A stretch of 64,000 bases of DNA from Nocardia veterana NBRC 100344 (GTDB lineage Bacteria > Actinomycetota > Actinomycetes > Mycobacteriales > Mycobacteriaceae). Numbering within the stretch: the first letter of the stretch is position 1; every line of letters begins with the position of its first letter. The notes beneath the pieces are model-generated. The model was not told the DNA's origin and made no database searches. It saw only the letters and a list, made by a program, of their open reading frames with translations. The stretch covers positions 62,001-126,000 of the forward strand of contig NZ_BAGM01000095.1 in NCBI RefSeq assembly GCF_000308855.1, in the 5' to 3' direction. Below, one piece after another: positions 52,459-60,596 of this stretch. Position numbers and translations under genes: made by a program.

Positions 52459-54237
52459 ATGACGTCGAGTACCGACGCCGGTCCGGCCACACCCGAATCC
52501 GCCCGTCCCGAACGGGAGCGCCGGGTGCGGCCCGACCGTCCCCGCGCCCAGGCCCCGGCGGGCCCGCGGGAACGCACCGGTCCGGTCCGCCGCAAGAAAT
52601 CCGAGGGCCAGTGGGCGCTCGGATACCGGGAACCGCTGAACGCCAACGAGCAGAGCAAGAAGGACGACCATCCGCTCAACGTCCGCGCTCGGATCGAGAA
52701 CATCTATTCCAAGGCCGGATTCGACTCCATCGACAAGGCCGATCTGCGGGGCCGGATGCGCTGGTGGGGCCTCTACACCCAGCGCGAGCAGGGGTACGAC
52801 GGCACGTTCACCGGTGACGAGAACATCGATCTGCTCGAGGCCAGCTACTTCATGATGCGGGTGCGCTGCGACGGCGGCGCCCTGAATCTCGCCCAGCTGC
52901 GCACCCTCGGCGGTATCTCGACCGAGTTCGCGCGCGATACCGCGGACCTGTCCGACCGCGAGAACCTCCAGTACCACTGGATCGAGATCGAGAACGTTCC
53001 CGAGATCTGGCGGCGGCTCGAGGACGTCGGCCTCAAGACGACGCAGGCCTGTGGCGACTGCCCGCGCGTGGTGATCGGCTCGCCGCTGGCCGGCGAATCG
53101 CTGGACGAGGTGCTCGACCCGACCTGGGCGATCGAGGAGATCAACCGCCGCTACATCGGCGACAAGAACCTGTCCAACCTGCCGCGCAAGTTCAAGACCG
53201 CGATCTCCGGCCAGCAGGATGTGGTGCACGAGGTCAACGACGTCGCCTTCATCGGTGTCGTGCACCCGGAACACGGTCCGGGACTGGACCTGTGGGTCGG
53301 CGGCGGGCTGTCCACCAATCCGATGCTCGGCCAGCGGACCGGCGCCTGGATTCCGCTGGAAGAGGTGCCGGACGTGTGGGAGGCGGTGGTATCGGTCTTC
53401 CGCGACTACGGCTACCGCCGGTTGCGCAGCAAGGCGCGGTTGAAGTTCCTGATCAAGGACTGGGGCGTCGAGAAGTTCCGCGAGGTGCTCGAGACCGAGT
53501 ATCTGAAGCGCAAGCTGATCGACGGACCGGCGCCGGAACAGCCGAAGAAGATCATCGACCACGTGGGGGTGCAGAAGCTGCGCAACGGTCTCAACGCCGT
53601 CGGCTTCTCCCCCATCGCGGGCCGCGTTTCCGGCACCGTGCTGACGAAGGTCGCCGACGCGATGGAGAAGTACGGCTCCGATCGTGTCCGCTTCACGCCG
53701 TATCAGAAGCTGATCGTGCTCGATATCGCCGACGACAAGGTCGAGGACCTCATCGCCGAGCTGGAGCCGCTGGGCCTGCAGGCCCGACCCTCGGTTTGGC
53801 GTCGAAACCTGGTGGCCTGCACCGGGATCGAGTTCTGCAAGCTGTCGTTCGTCGAAACCCGGCGGCGGTCCCAGGATCTGATTCCGGATCTGGACGAGCG
53901 GCTGGCCGATATCAACGCCCAGATCGACGTGCCGATCACCATCAATATCAACGGCTGCCCGAACTCCTGCGCCCGTTCGCAGATCGCCGATATCGGTTTC
54001 AAGGGCCAGCTGGTCGACGACGGCAGCGGGAATCAGGTGGAGGGCTTCCAGGTTCATCTGGGCGGCAGCCTCGGGTTCAACGCCGCCTTCGGGCGCAAAC
54101 TGCGCCAGCACAAGGTGACCAGCGCCGAACTCGGTGAATACATCGAGCGCGTCGTACGCAATTTCGTCAAGAACCGCAACGAGGGTGAGCGGTTCGCGGA
54201 GTGGGCTGTCCGCGCGGACGAAGCCGACCTTCGGTAA
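52459..54237 (+). CDS. sir: Ferredoxin-dependent sulfite reductase (SirA/NirA-like)
   Basis: The enzyme reduces sulfite to sulfide with six electrons from ferredoxin, using siroheme coupled to a [4Fe-4S] cluster. In the 592-residue protein the cluster cysteines are C454 and C460 (CTGIEFC) and C500 and C504 (CPNSC). Y106 (GLYTQREQGY) and C198 (ACGDC) match the cross-linked Tyr-Cys pair of the M. tuberculosis enzyme. A basic, disordered N-terminal extension of about 45 residues precedes the fold. AGGAG (52445-52449) lies 9 bp before the ATG. First structural gene of sir-cysH-cysD-cysN-chelatase. Confidence 0.95.
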   Translation: MTSSTDAGPATPESARPERERRVRPDRPRAQAPAGPRERTGPVRRKKSEGQWALGYREPLNANEQSKKDDHPLNVRARIENIYSKAGFDSIDKADLRGRMRWWGLYTQREQGYDGTFTGDENIDLLEASYFMMRVRCDGGALNLAQLRTLGGISTEFARDTADLSDRENLQYHWIEIENVPEIWRRLEDVGLKTTQACGDCPRVVIGSPLAGESLDEVLDPTWAIEEINRRYIGDKNLSNLPRKFKTAISGQQDVVHEVNDVAFIGVVHPEHGPGLDLWVGGGLSTNPMLGQRTGAWIPLEEVPDVWEAVVSVFRDYGYRRLRSKARLKFLIKDWGVEKFREVLETEYLKRKLIDGPAPEQPKKIIDHVGVQKLRNGLNAVGFSPIAGRVSGTVLTKVADAMEKYGSDRVRFTPYQKLIVLDIADDKVEDLIAELEPLGLQARPSVWRRNLVACTGIEFCKLSFVETRRRSQDLIPDLDERLADINAQIDVPITININGCPNSCARSQIADIGFKGQLVDDGSGNQVEGFQVHLGGSLGFNAAFGRKLRQHKVTSAELGEYIERVVRNFVKNRNEGERFAEWAVRADEADLR

Positions 54238-54252
54238 CGGGAGATTTCTGAT

Positions 54253-54969
54253 ATGGCAACCACTTTGGAAAAGCTGAGCGAGGACGAACTGCGCCGGATC
54301 GCCGCCGACGGCGCGGCGCAACTCGGTCCGGACGCTTCGGCCACCGAACTGCTGCAGTGGACCGACGACACCTTCGGTTCCGGTTACATCGTCGCCTCCA
54401 ATATGCAGGACGCGGTGCTGGTGCAGTTGGCCGCGCAGGTCCGCCCCGGCGTCGACGTGCTGTTCCTCGATACCGGCTATCACTTCGCCGAAACCATCGG
54501 CACGCGCGACGCGGTCGAGACCGTCTACGGCGTGAACATCGTCAACGTGCAGCCCGAACACAGTGTGGCCGAACAGGATCGCCTGCTCGGCAAGGATCTG
54601 TTCGCGCGCGAGCCGAACGAATGCTGCCGGCTGCGCAAGGTGGTGCCGCTACAGAAATCGCTGGCCGGGTACAACGCCTGGGTGACCGGCATCCGGCGCG
54701 TGGAGGCCCCCACCCGGGCCAACGCGCCCCTGATCTCCTTCGACGAGGGCTTCGGCCTGGTGAAGATCAATCCGATCGCCGCCTGGTCCGACGACGAGAT
54801 GGCCGCCTACATCGAGCAGCACGGCATTCTCGTCAACCCCCTTGTCGAGGAGGGATATCCGTCCATCGGTTGCGCTCCGTGCACACGGAAGCCGGAACCG
54901 GGAGCCGATCCGCGAAGCGGCCGTTGGGCCGGCCTCGCCAAGACCGAATGCGGGTTGCACGCCTCATGA
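54253..54969 (+). CDS. cysH: Adenylylsulfate (APS) reductase, [4Fe-4S] type
   Basis: The 238-residue enzyme reduces activated sulfate to sulfite with thioredoxin. Cysteine pairs C124-C125 (ECCRLRK) and C207/C210 (CAPC) are the cluster ligands that define APS rather than PAPS reductases. The catalytic cysteine is C233 in ECGLH near the C-terminus. The P-loop-like region is in the first 70 residues (SNMQDAVLVQLAAQ, FLDTGYHFAETIG). The ATG follows sir by 15 bp, and its stop overlaps the cysD ATG. Confidence 0.95.
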   Translation: MATTLEKLSEDELRRIAADGAAQLGPDASATELLQWTDDTFGSGYIVASNMQDAVLVQLAAQVRPGVDVLFLDTGYHFAETIGTRDAVETVYGVNIVNVQPEHSVAEQDRLLGKDLFAREPNECCRLRKVVPLQKSLAGYNAWVTGIRRVEAPTRANAPLISFDEGFGLVKINPIAAWSDDEMAAYIEQHGILVNPLVEEGYPSIGCAPCTRKPEPGADPRSGRWAGLAKTECGLHAS

Positions 54970-55907
54970 CTTCAATGGTGACCGATACAGAATCCGACGT
55001 TCTCGCTTCGCTCGAGGGCTTCGACACCCTTGCCGCCCTCGAGAGCGAAGCCATCCACATTTTCCGCGAGGTGGCAGGCGAATTCGAGCGCCCGGTGATC
55101 CTGTTCTCCGGCGGTAAGGACTCCACGGTGCTGCTGCACCTGGCGCTCAAGGCGTTCTGGCCGGCGCCGCTGCCGTTCTCCCTGCTGCACGTGGACACCG
55201 GCCACAACCTGGACGAGGTGCTGGCCTTCCGCGATCACGTGGTCGAGAAGTACGGCCTGCGCCTGCACGTCGCCAGCGTCGAGGAGTACCTGGCCGACGG
55301 CCGGCTCACCGAACGTCCGGACGGTATCCGCAACCCGCTGCAGACCGTGCCGCTGCTGGACGCCATCAGCGAGAACCGGTTCGACGCCGTCTTCGGCGGC
55401 GGCCGCCGGGACGAGGAGCGGTCCCGGGCCAAGGAACGGATCTTCTCGCTGCGCGACGCGTTCGGCCGATGGGACCCGAAGCGGCAGCGCCCGGAGCTGT
55501 GGAATCTGTACAACGGTCGGCACGCGCCGGGTGAACATGTCCGGGTCTTCCCGTTGAGCAACTGGACCGAACTCGACATCTGGCGCTACATCGCCCGCGA
55601 GAACATCGAATTGGCCACCATCTACTACGCGCACGAGCGGCCCGTGTTCCAGCGGGACGGCATGTGGATGACCCCCGGCTCCTGGGGCGGCCCCCGCGAG
55701 GGCGAGGAACTGGTGATCAAGTCGGTGCGCTACCGCACCGTCGGCGACGGATCCACCACCGGCGCAATACTTTCCGATGCCGCGACCAACGAGGACATTC
55801 TCGCCGAGGTCGCCGCGTCGCGACTCACCGAACGGGGCGCGACCCGGGGCGACGACCGCGTCTCCGAGGCCGCCATGGAAGACCGCAAGCGAGAGGGTTA
55901 TTTCTGA
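54966..55907 (+). CDS. cysD: Sulfate adenylyltransferase subunit 2
   Basis: CysD is the catalytic subunit that joins sulfate to ATP to form APS. The 313-residue PP-loop protein shows SGGKDSTVLLHLALKAFWPA, the HVDTGHNLDEVLAFRD region, GGGRRDEERSRAKERIFSLR and the C-terminal MEDRKREGYF, all diagnostic. The ATG at 54966 overlaps the cysH stop by 4 bp, and the stop shares one base with the cysN start (TGATG). Cotranslation with cysN is expected because the two form a complex. Confidence 0.96.
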   Translation: MTSMVTDTESDVLASLEGFDTLAALESEAIHIFREVAGEFERPVILFSGGKDSTVLLHLALKAFWPAPLPFSLLHVDTGHNLDEVLAFRDHVVEKYGLRLHVASVEEYLADGRLTERPDGIRNPLQTVPLLDAISENRFDAVFGGGRRDEERSRAKERIFSLRDAFGRWDPKRQRPELWNLYNGRHAPGEHVRVFPLSNWTELDIWRYIARENIELATIYYAHERPVFQRDGMWMTPGSWGGPREGEELVIKSVRYRTVGDGSTTGAILSDAATNEDILAEVAASRLTERGATRGDDRVSEAAMEDRKREGYF

Positions 55908-57196
55908 TGTCCGACCTACTGAGACTGGCCACCGCCGGCAGTGTCGACGACGGCAAGTCCACACTGGTCGGACGCCTGCTCTACGACACGAAATCGGTGC
56001 TGGCCGACCAGATCGACGCCGTCACCCGCGCCTCGGTCGACAAGGGTCTCGCCACTCCGGATCTCTCGCTGCTGGTCGACGGCCTGCGGGCAGAGCGGGA
56101 GCAGGGCATCACCATCGATGTCGCCTACCGCTACTTCGCGACCCCCAAGCGGTCCTTCGTGCTGGCCGACACTCCCGGACATGTGCAGTACACCCGCAAC
56201 ACCGTGTCCGGCGCCTCGACCGCGCAGCTGGTGATCCTGCTCGTGGACGCCCGCAAGGGTGTCATCGAGCAGACCCGCCGGCACGCCGCCGTGATGGCGC
56301 TGCTGGGGGTGCCCAAGCTGGTGCTGGCGGTGAACAAGATCGATCTGGTCGACGACGCCGAGGCGGTGTTCCGGCAGATCGTCGCCGAGTTCAACGAGTT
56401 GACCGCCAAGCTCGGCTGGGCGCCCGAGGATGTCGTCGAGATCCCGGTCTCGGCGCTGCACGGGGACAACATCGCCTCCCGCTCGGCGAACACACCGTAC
56501 TACGACGGGCCCTCGCTGATCGAACATCTGGAGTCGGTACCGGTCGACGCCGACAGCACCGGCCGCCACCAGGTGGGCCTGCGATTCCCCGTCCAGTATG
56601 TGATTCGCCCGCGCACGCCGGAATACCCCGACTACCGCGGTTACGCGGGCCAGGTCGCCGCCGGTGTGGTGGCCAAGGGCGATGAGGTCGTCGTGCTGCC
56701 GTCCGGTATCCGGACCACGGTCGAGCGGATCGACACCGCCGACGGTGAGCTGCCGTCGGCCCAGCCCGGACGCAGTGTGACGCTGCTGCTCACCGACGAG
56801 GTGGACATCTCGCGCGGCGACACCATCGTCGCGGCCGCCGACGCGCCCGAGCCGATCGACGCCTTCGACGCCACCGTGTGCTGGCTCGGCGACAAACCGC
56901 TGCGGCCCGGCGCGCGACTGCTGCTCAAGCACGGTACCCGCACCACCCAGGCCATCGTCGGCACGCTGATCGAGCGGTTCGACGAGCAGAATCTGGCCGC
57001 CGATCCGAATCCGGAATCGTTGGCGCTCAACGATATCGGCCGCATCTCGGTGCGGGTCGCGGAACCGATCGCGGCCGACGACTACCGGGTCAATCGCTAC
57101 ACCGGCAGCTTCCTGCTGATCGATCCGGCCGGCGGTAACACGCTGGCCGCCGGCCTGGTGGGCGATGTGCTGACCTCGGTCGAGGTCGGAAGCTGA
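55907..57196 (+). CDS. cysN: Sulfate adenylyltransferase subunit 1 (GTPase)
   Basis: CysN is an EF-Tu-like GTPase whose hydrolysis drives APS synthesis. The 429-residue protein has G1 GSVDDGKST (residues 11-19), the switch region EREQGITIDVAYRYF, G3 DTPGH, G4 NKID and beta-barrel domains II and III. It ends soon after domain III, so no APS kinase (CysC) domain is fused, unlike the M. tuberculosis CysNC protein. This agrees with the APS-type reductase encoded two genes upstream. Confidence 0.96.
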   Translation: MSDLLRLATAGSVDDGKSTLVGRLLYDTKSVLADQIDAVTRASVDKGLATPDLSLLVDGLRAEREQGITIDVAYRYFATPKRSFVLADTPGHVQYTRNTVSGASTAQLVILLVDARKGVIEQTRRHAAVMALLGVPKLVLAVNKIDLVDDAEAVFRQIVAEFNELTAKLGWAPEDVVEIPVSALHGDNIASRSANTPYYDGPSLIEHLESVPVDADSTGRHQVGLRFPVQYVIRPRTPEYPDYRGYAGQVAAGVVAKGDEVVVLPSGIRTTVERIDTADGELPSAQPGRSVTLLLTDEVDISRGDTIVAAADAPEPIDAFDATVCWLGDKPLRPGARLLLKHGTRTTQAIVGTLIERFDEQNLAADPNPESLALNDIGRISVRVAEPIAADDYRVNRYTGSFLLIDPAGGNTLAAGLVGDVLTSVEVGS

Positions 57197-57197
57197 G

Positions 57198-58112
57198 ATG
57201 AACTCCGCCGGTGGGATGTTCGTGAGCGGTGAGTGGTCATACCGGCCGTTCGCCGCACCCACGGCGCCACCCGGCACCGCTCTCGCCGACGCCGGAGCCG
57301 GCACCGATCGTGGTGCTGGTCCGGCGGCCGAGTCGTCTCCGGTGCCGACGTCCCGGCGGATCCGCGATTCGGTCACCCGTCGCGCCCCGGCGTTCATCGC
57401 GGTCGCGCACGGGAGCCGTGATCCGCGTTCGGCCGCGACGATGTCCGCCGTGGTCGCCGAGATCGCCGGACGACGCCCGGATGCCGACGTACGACTGGCG
57501 TTCCTGGACCTGAACACCCCTTCGGTCGAGCAGGTCATCGATGCCGTTGCCGCACAGGGTCATGCCGAGGTGGTGGTGGTTCCGCTGCTGCTGGGCAGCG
57601 CCTTTCACGCCCGCGTGGACCTGCCCGGCATTCTCGCGGCCGCGCGCAACCGGCATCCGCTGCTGCGCATCGTCCAGGCCGATGTGCTCGGCACCGATGA
57701 GCGGCTCGTCACGGCCCTGCGCGACCGCGTGGTGAGTCTGGGCGCCGATCCCGCCGATTCCGGCCTCGGTGTCGCGGTCGCCGCGGTCGGTTCGTCGTCG
57801 GCGGCAGCCAATCGGATCACCGAGCAGGTCGCCGCGGCCCTGGCCGTGGGCACGTCGTGGCGGACCGCGATCTGCTTCGCGACGACGGAACCCGCACTGC
57901 CGCAGGCGGTGTCGGAGCTACGGCGTCTTGGTGCGCGGCGCGTCGTCGTCGCGCCCTGGTTCCTGGCTCCCGGTCTGCTGACCGACCGTCTCGCCGCCGC
58001 CGATCCCACCCTCCGACACGCGCCCACCATCGGCGCCCACCGGCTCCTCGTCGACGTCGCCGTCGATCGCCACGACGCCGCCGATCGCGATCGGCTCGAC
58101 CTGTCCGCCTAG
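57198..58112 (+). CDS. Sirohydrochlorin ferrochelatase-like (CbiX) protein
   Basis: The 304-residue protein has a low-complexity N-terminal stretch of about 60 residues and two CbiX-type halves. The first begins FIAVAHGSRDPRSAATMSAV, with VVVVPLLLGSAFHARVDLPG carrying the metal-site histidine. The second half includes RRLGARRVVVAPWFLAPGLL. It should insert Fe into sirohydrochlorin to make the siroheme of Sir. It starts one base after the cysN stop region and is the last gene of the operon, as in the M. tuberculosis sirA-cysH-che1 set. Confidence 0.88.
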   Translation: MNSAGGMFVSGEWSYRPFAAPTAPPGTALADAGAGTDRGAGPAAESSPVPTSRRIRDSVTRRAPAFIAVAHGSRDPRSAATMSAVVAEIAGRRPDADVRLAFLDLNTPSVEQVIDAVAAQGHAEVVVVPLLLGSAFHARVDLPGILAAARNRHPLLRIVQADVLGTDERLVTALRDRVVSLGADPADSGLGVAVAAVGSSSAAANRITEQVAAALAVGTSWRTAICFATTEPALPQAVSELRRLGARRVVVAPWFLAPGLLTDRLAAADPTLRHAPTIGAHRLLVDVAVDRHDAADRDRLDLSA

Positions 58113-58216
58113 GACTGCCCGAACTTTTCCTGCGAACCTCGGCGACGATGCGGAACCCGCAATCGCGACTGGGTTCGCACGATTTGTTCACCCGCTCACC
58201 GGGAGTATCCGGCGGA

Positions 58217-59005
58217 TCAGTTCCCGAACCAGCGTTCCAGGACCAAGGCGGCGCCGTCTTCCGCGATATCGGCCGTCGTCTCGTCGGCGATCTCGCGCAC
58301 CGCAGGGACCGCGTTGCCCATGGCCACGGAATGGCCGGCCCAGGTGAGCATTTCGATGTCGTTGTAGCCGTCGCCGATCGCGAGGGTCTCCTCCGGCTCG
58401 ATCCCGAGTTCGAGCCGAAGTTGTTCCAGCGCCCAGCCTTTCGACACGCCCTGTTTGGAGGCGACCAGCCAGGGTTCGTCCTCACCGTGCACCCAGCCGG
58501 CCCCCGGCAGATCCAGTTCGCCGACGGCCTCGATCATTTCGGCGAGACTGCCGCCGGGCCACCAGCCGTTGAGCCGGGTGGTCGGTTCCAGGCTCAGTTC
58601 GGCGTCGTCGACGAAGCGGAATTCACCGAGCCGGAAGCTCCCGGGGTAGTAGCCGGTGGCCCAGGTGCCCACGCCCACCTTCTCGACCGAGAGCACCATG
58701 TCGGGAAGGAGCGCACGCAGTTTCGCGACCGCGGGCTCGGGATCGAAGGTATGGACCGCCAGCGGCTCCCAATTCGAAATATCCACGTGCACAGCGCCGT
58801 TCGAACACAGTGCCTGGCCTTCCTCGAGTCCCAGCTCCTCCATCACGAGCCGGGTGGCCAGTAGGGTGCGACCGGTGGTGACCACCACGTGGGCGCCCGC
58901 GTCGACCGCGGCGCGCACCGCCGCACGAACGCGCGGACTCATGGGTGCGCCCGCCTGCAGGATGGTCCCGTCGACGTCCAGGGCAATCAGTCGAGGACTG
59001 TTCAC
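58217..59005 (-). CDS. HAD-superfamily (Cof-type) phosphatase
   Basis: The 262-residue protein has HAD motif I ALDVDGTILQ (D9 and D11), motif II VVTTGRTLLA, the lysine of motif III in ASKQGVSKGWALEQL, and motif IV in IGDGYNDIEMLTWAG. The cap domain between residues 85 and 185 places it in the Cof/YidA type IIB group, which acts on sugar phosphates and nucleotides such as FMN. Substrate unknown. The GTG at 59005 is the family start (MNSPRLIALD). It converges with the sulfur operon. Confidence 0.88.
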   Translation of the reverse strand: MNSPRLIALDVDGTILQAGAPMSPRVRAAVRAAVDAGAHVVVTTGRTLLATRLVMEELGLEEGQALCSNGAVHVDISNWEPLAVHTFDPEPAVAKLRALLPDMVLSVEKVGVGTWATGYYPGSFRLGEFRFVDDAELSLEPTTRLNGWWPGGSLAEMIEAVGELDLPGAGWVHGEDEPWLVASKQGVSKGWALEQLRLELGIEPEETLAIGDGYNDIEMLTWAGHSVAMGNAVPAVREIADETTADIAEDGAALVLERWFGN

Positions 59006-59092
59006 CGGGTCATTGTCACCGATCGTGCGGCTGCACCGATATCGCCGCCGCGGTTACCCGGCGGTACAGCCCATCCGAACCGAAACGCCCGA

Positions 59093-60076
59093 TCAGCGGG
59101 TGGAACCGTGGTCGGTGGGGCCCTCGCCGCATCGGCGCACCGGCCCGCCGTAGATCTCGTTCAGTTCGGCCGCCAGCAGTGCCATCTCGGCCCGAACGGA
59201 TTCGGGTGCAACGACTTCGAGCCGATTGCCGAATCCGGCGAGCTGTTCGGCGACGGCCCGCGGCAGGTGGGCGGTGACGCGCAGCTCGATCCGGCCGTCG
59301 GCGGCGGGCCCGGCCTCGGTGCAGTGCCGGCCCAGCCGATCGCGCAGCACCGGGACCACCGCCGGATCGGCCCGGACGATCGCCTCGACTCGTCCCCGGC
59401 GGCCTTCCAACTCCTCGACCACCTCCGACCACACCTGCTCGAGATCGAATTCGTCCGGGACGACGGCACTGTCGTCACCGGCGACCACCTCGCTCATCCG
59501 GTCGACCCGGAAGGTGCGCCGGCCGCGCTCGGTCCCGGCGATCAGATACCAGACCCCGCCCTTGTCGACGACGCCCCACGGATCGACGGTGCGATCACGG
59601 GCGTCGGGACCGTAGCGGAAGCGCACCCTGCGGCGTCGGGCCACCGTTTGTTGCAGGATGCCAACCTCCGGTGGCACCGCTCGCGGACGCCGCCCCCACG
59701 CGGCCGGGTCGACCAGCGTTGCCGCCGCGGCCGCCTGCGCCTCACCGCGGAAGGTCTCCGGCAGCGCACGCAGGAGTTTGCGCAACGCGGATCGGGTCGC
59801 GGGTGATGCCGAAGCCGCCGGGCCCAGCAGCAGGAACAGGGCTCGGGCCTCGTCGGCGGTCATTCCGCTCAGGTCGGTTCGCGCACCACCGACGAGCGCC
59901 CATCCCCCGCCGCGCCCGGGCTGGGGGTACACCGGCACCCCGGCCGAGGACAACGCTTCGAGATCGCGCCGCGCGGTCGCCACCGACACCTCCAGCTCGG
60001 CGGCGATCTCGGCGGCGGTCACGCGGCCACGAGACTGCATCAGCAGCAGGGTCGCAATCAGACGATCGGCTCGCAT
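59093..60076 (-). CDS. WYL-domain helix-turn-helix regulator
   Basis: The 327-residue protein has an N-terminal DeoR-like winged helix (RADRLIATLLLMQSRGRVTA, AEIAAELEVSVATARRDLEA), a WYL domain at about residues 135-205 (RRRRVRFRYGPDARDRTVDP, GGVWYLIAGTERGRRTFRVD) and a WCX-type C-terminal region. WYL proteins sense small ligands or nucleic acids. It diverges from a VOC gene, and a 10-bp inverted repeat in the shared gap is its likely site. The ATG at 60076 is chosen, since the frame upstream runs into the VOC gene. Confidence 0.9.
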   Translation of the reverse strand: MRADRLIATLLLMQSRGRVTAAEIAAELEVSVATARRDLEALSSAGVPVYPQPGRGGGWALVGGARTDLSGMTADEARALFLLLGPAASASPATRSALRKLLRALPETFRGEAQAAAAATLVDPAAWGRRPRAVPPEVGILQQTVARRRRVRFRYGPDARDRTVDPWGVVDKGGVWYLIAGTERGRRTFRVDRMSEVVAGDDSAVVPDEFDLEQVWSEVVEELEGRRGRVEAIVRADPAVVPVLRDRLGRHCTEAGPAADGRIELRVTAHLPRAVAEQLAGFGNRLEVVAPESVRAEMALLAAELNEIYGGPVRRCGEGPTDHGSTR

Positions 60077-60094
60077 GCGGGAATTCTGTCCGAA

Positions 60095-60119
60095 AAAGTG
60101 ATCATTCGGTGAGCACTTT
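60095..60119. promoter_or_regulatory. Inverted repeat in the WYL-VOC gap
   Basis: Arms AAAGTGATCA (60095-60104) and TGAGCACTTT (60110-60119) match at nine of ten positions with a 5-bp spacer. The site lies 19 bp from the WYL start and 47 bp from the VOC start. A dimer of the WYL regulator is the natural candidate. Confidence 0.65.
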
Positions 60120-60165
60120 GGGCCCGAGAATCGTCGTCGACACCGAAACGATCGAGGAGTTATCG

Positions 60166-60564
60166 ATGCTGCGAGGCATGACCACCGTGTCCTACTACGC
60201 CGACGACCTGGATGCCGCCAAGAGCTGGTACACCGAATTGCTCGGCACTGCACCGTATTTCGAGGTACCCGGCTATCTGGAGTTCCGGATCGGCGACTAT
60301 CGGCAGGAACTCGGCATCGTCGACCGCCGCTTCTGCCCGGACCCGGAACGTGGCGTCGGCGGCGCGCTGCTGTACTGGCACGTCGACGATCCGGCGACCT
60401 CGCTGCGGCGGCTGCTCGATCTGGGCGCCGCTGTACACCAACCGCTCACCGAACGAGGCGAGGGCTTCGTCACCGCGTCGGTCGTGGATCCGTTCGGCAA
60501 TCTGCTCGGCATCATGACCAACCGGCACTACCTCGACGTCCTGCAATCGCGACGCACGGCGTGA
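60166..60564 (+). CDS. VOC-family protein
   Basis: The 132-residue protein has two VOC half-domains, seen as VSYYADDLDAAKSWYTELLG, GALLYWHVDDPATSLRRLLD and ASVVDPFGNLLGIMTNRHY, where D and E-like residues could hold a metal ion. The ATG at 60166 has GAGGAG at good distance; the upstream open frame is antisense to the WYL gene. Genes of this pair (WYL regulator plus VOC protein) are common and often linked to response to toxic small molecules. Substrate unknown. Confidence 0.86.
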   Translation: MLRGMTTVSYYADDLDAAKSWYTELLGTAPYFEVPGYLEFRIGDYRQELGIVDRRFCPDPERGVGGALLYWHVDDPATSLRRLLDLGAAVHQPLTERGEGFVTASVVDPFGNLLGIMTNRHYLDVLQSRRTA

Positions 60565-60596
60565 CGAGCGCGCACTCCCGTCGCACGCGGCCGAAT

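Noticed and set aside
52135-54561. Very long minus-strand open frame opposite sir
   Set aside because: It is the antisense shadow of the sulfite reductase gene, a common effect of high GC; the plus strand carries the conserved cysteine motifs.
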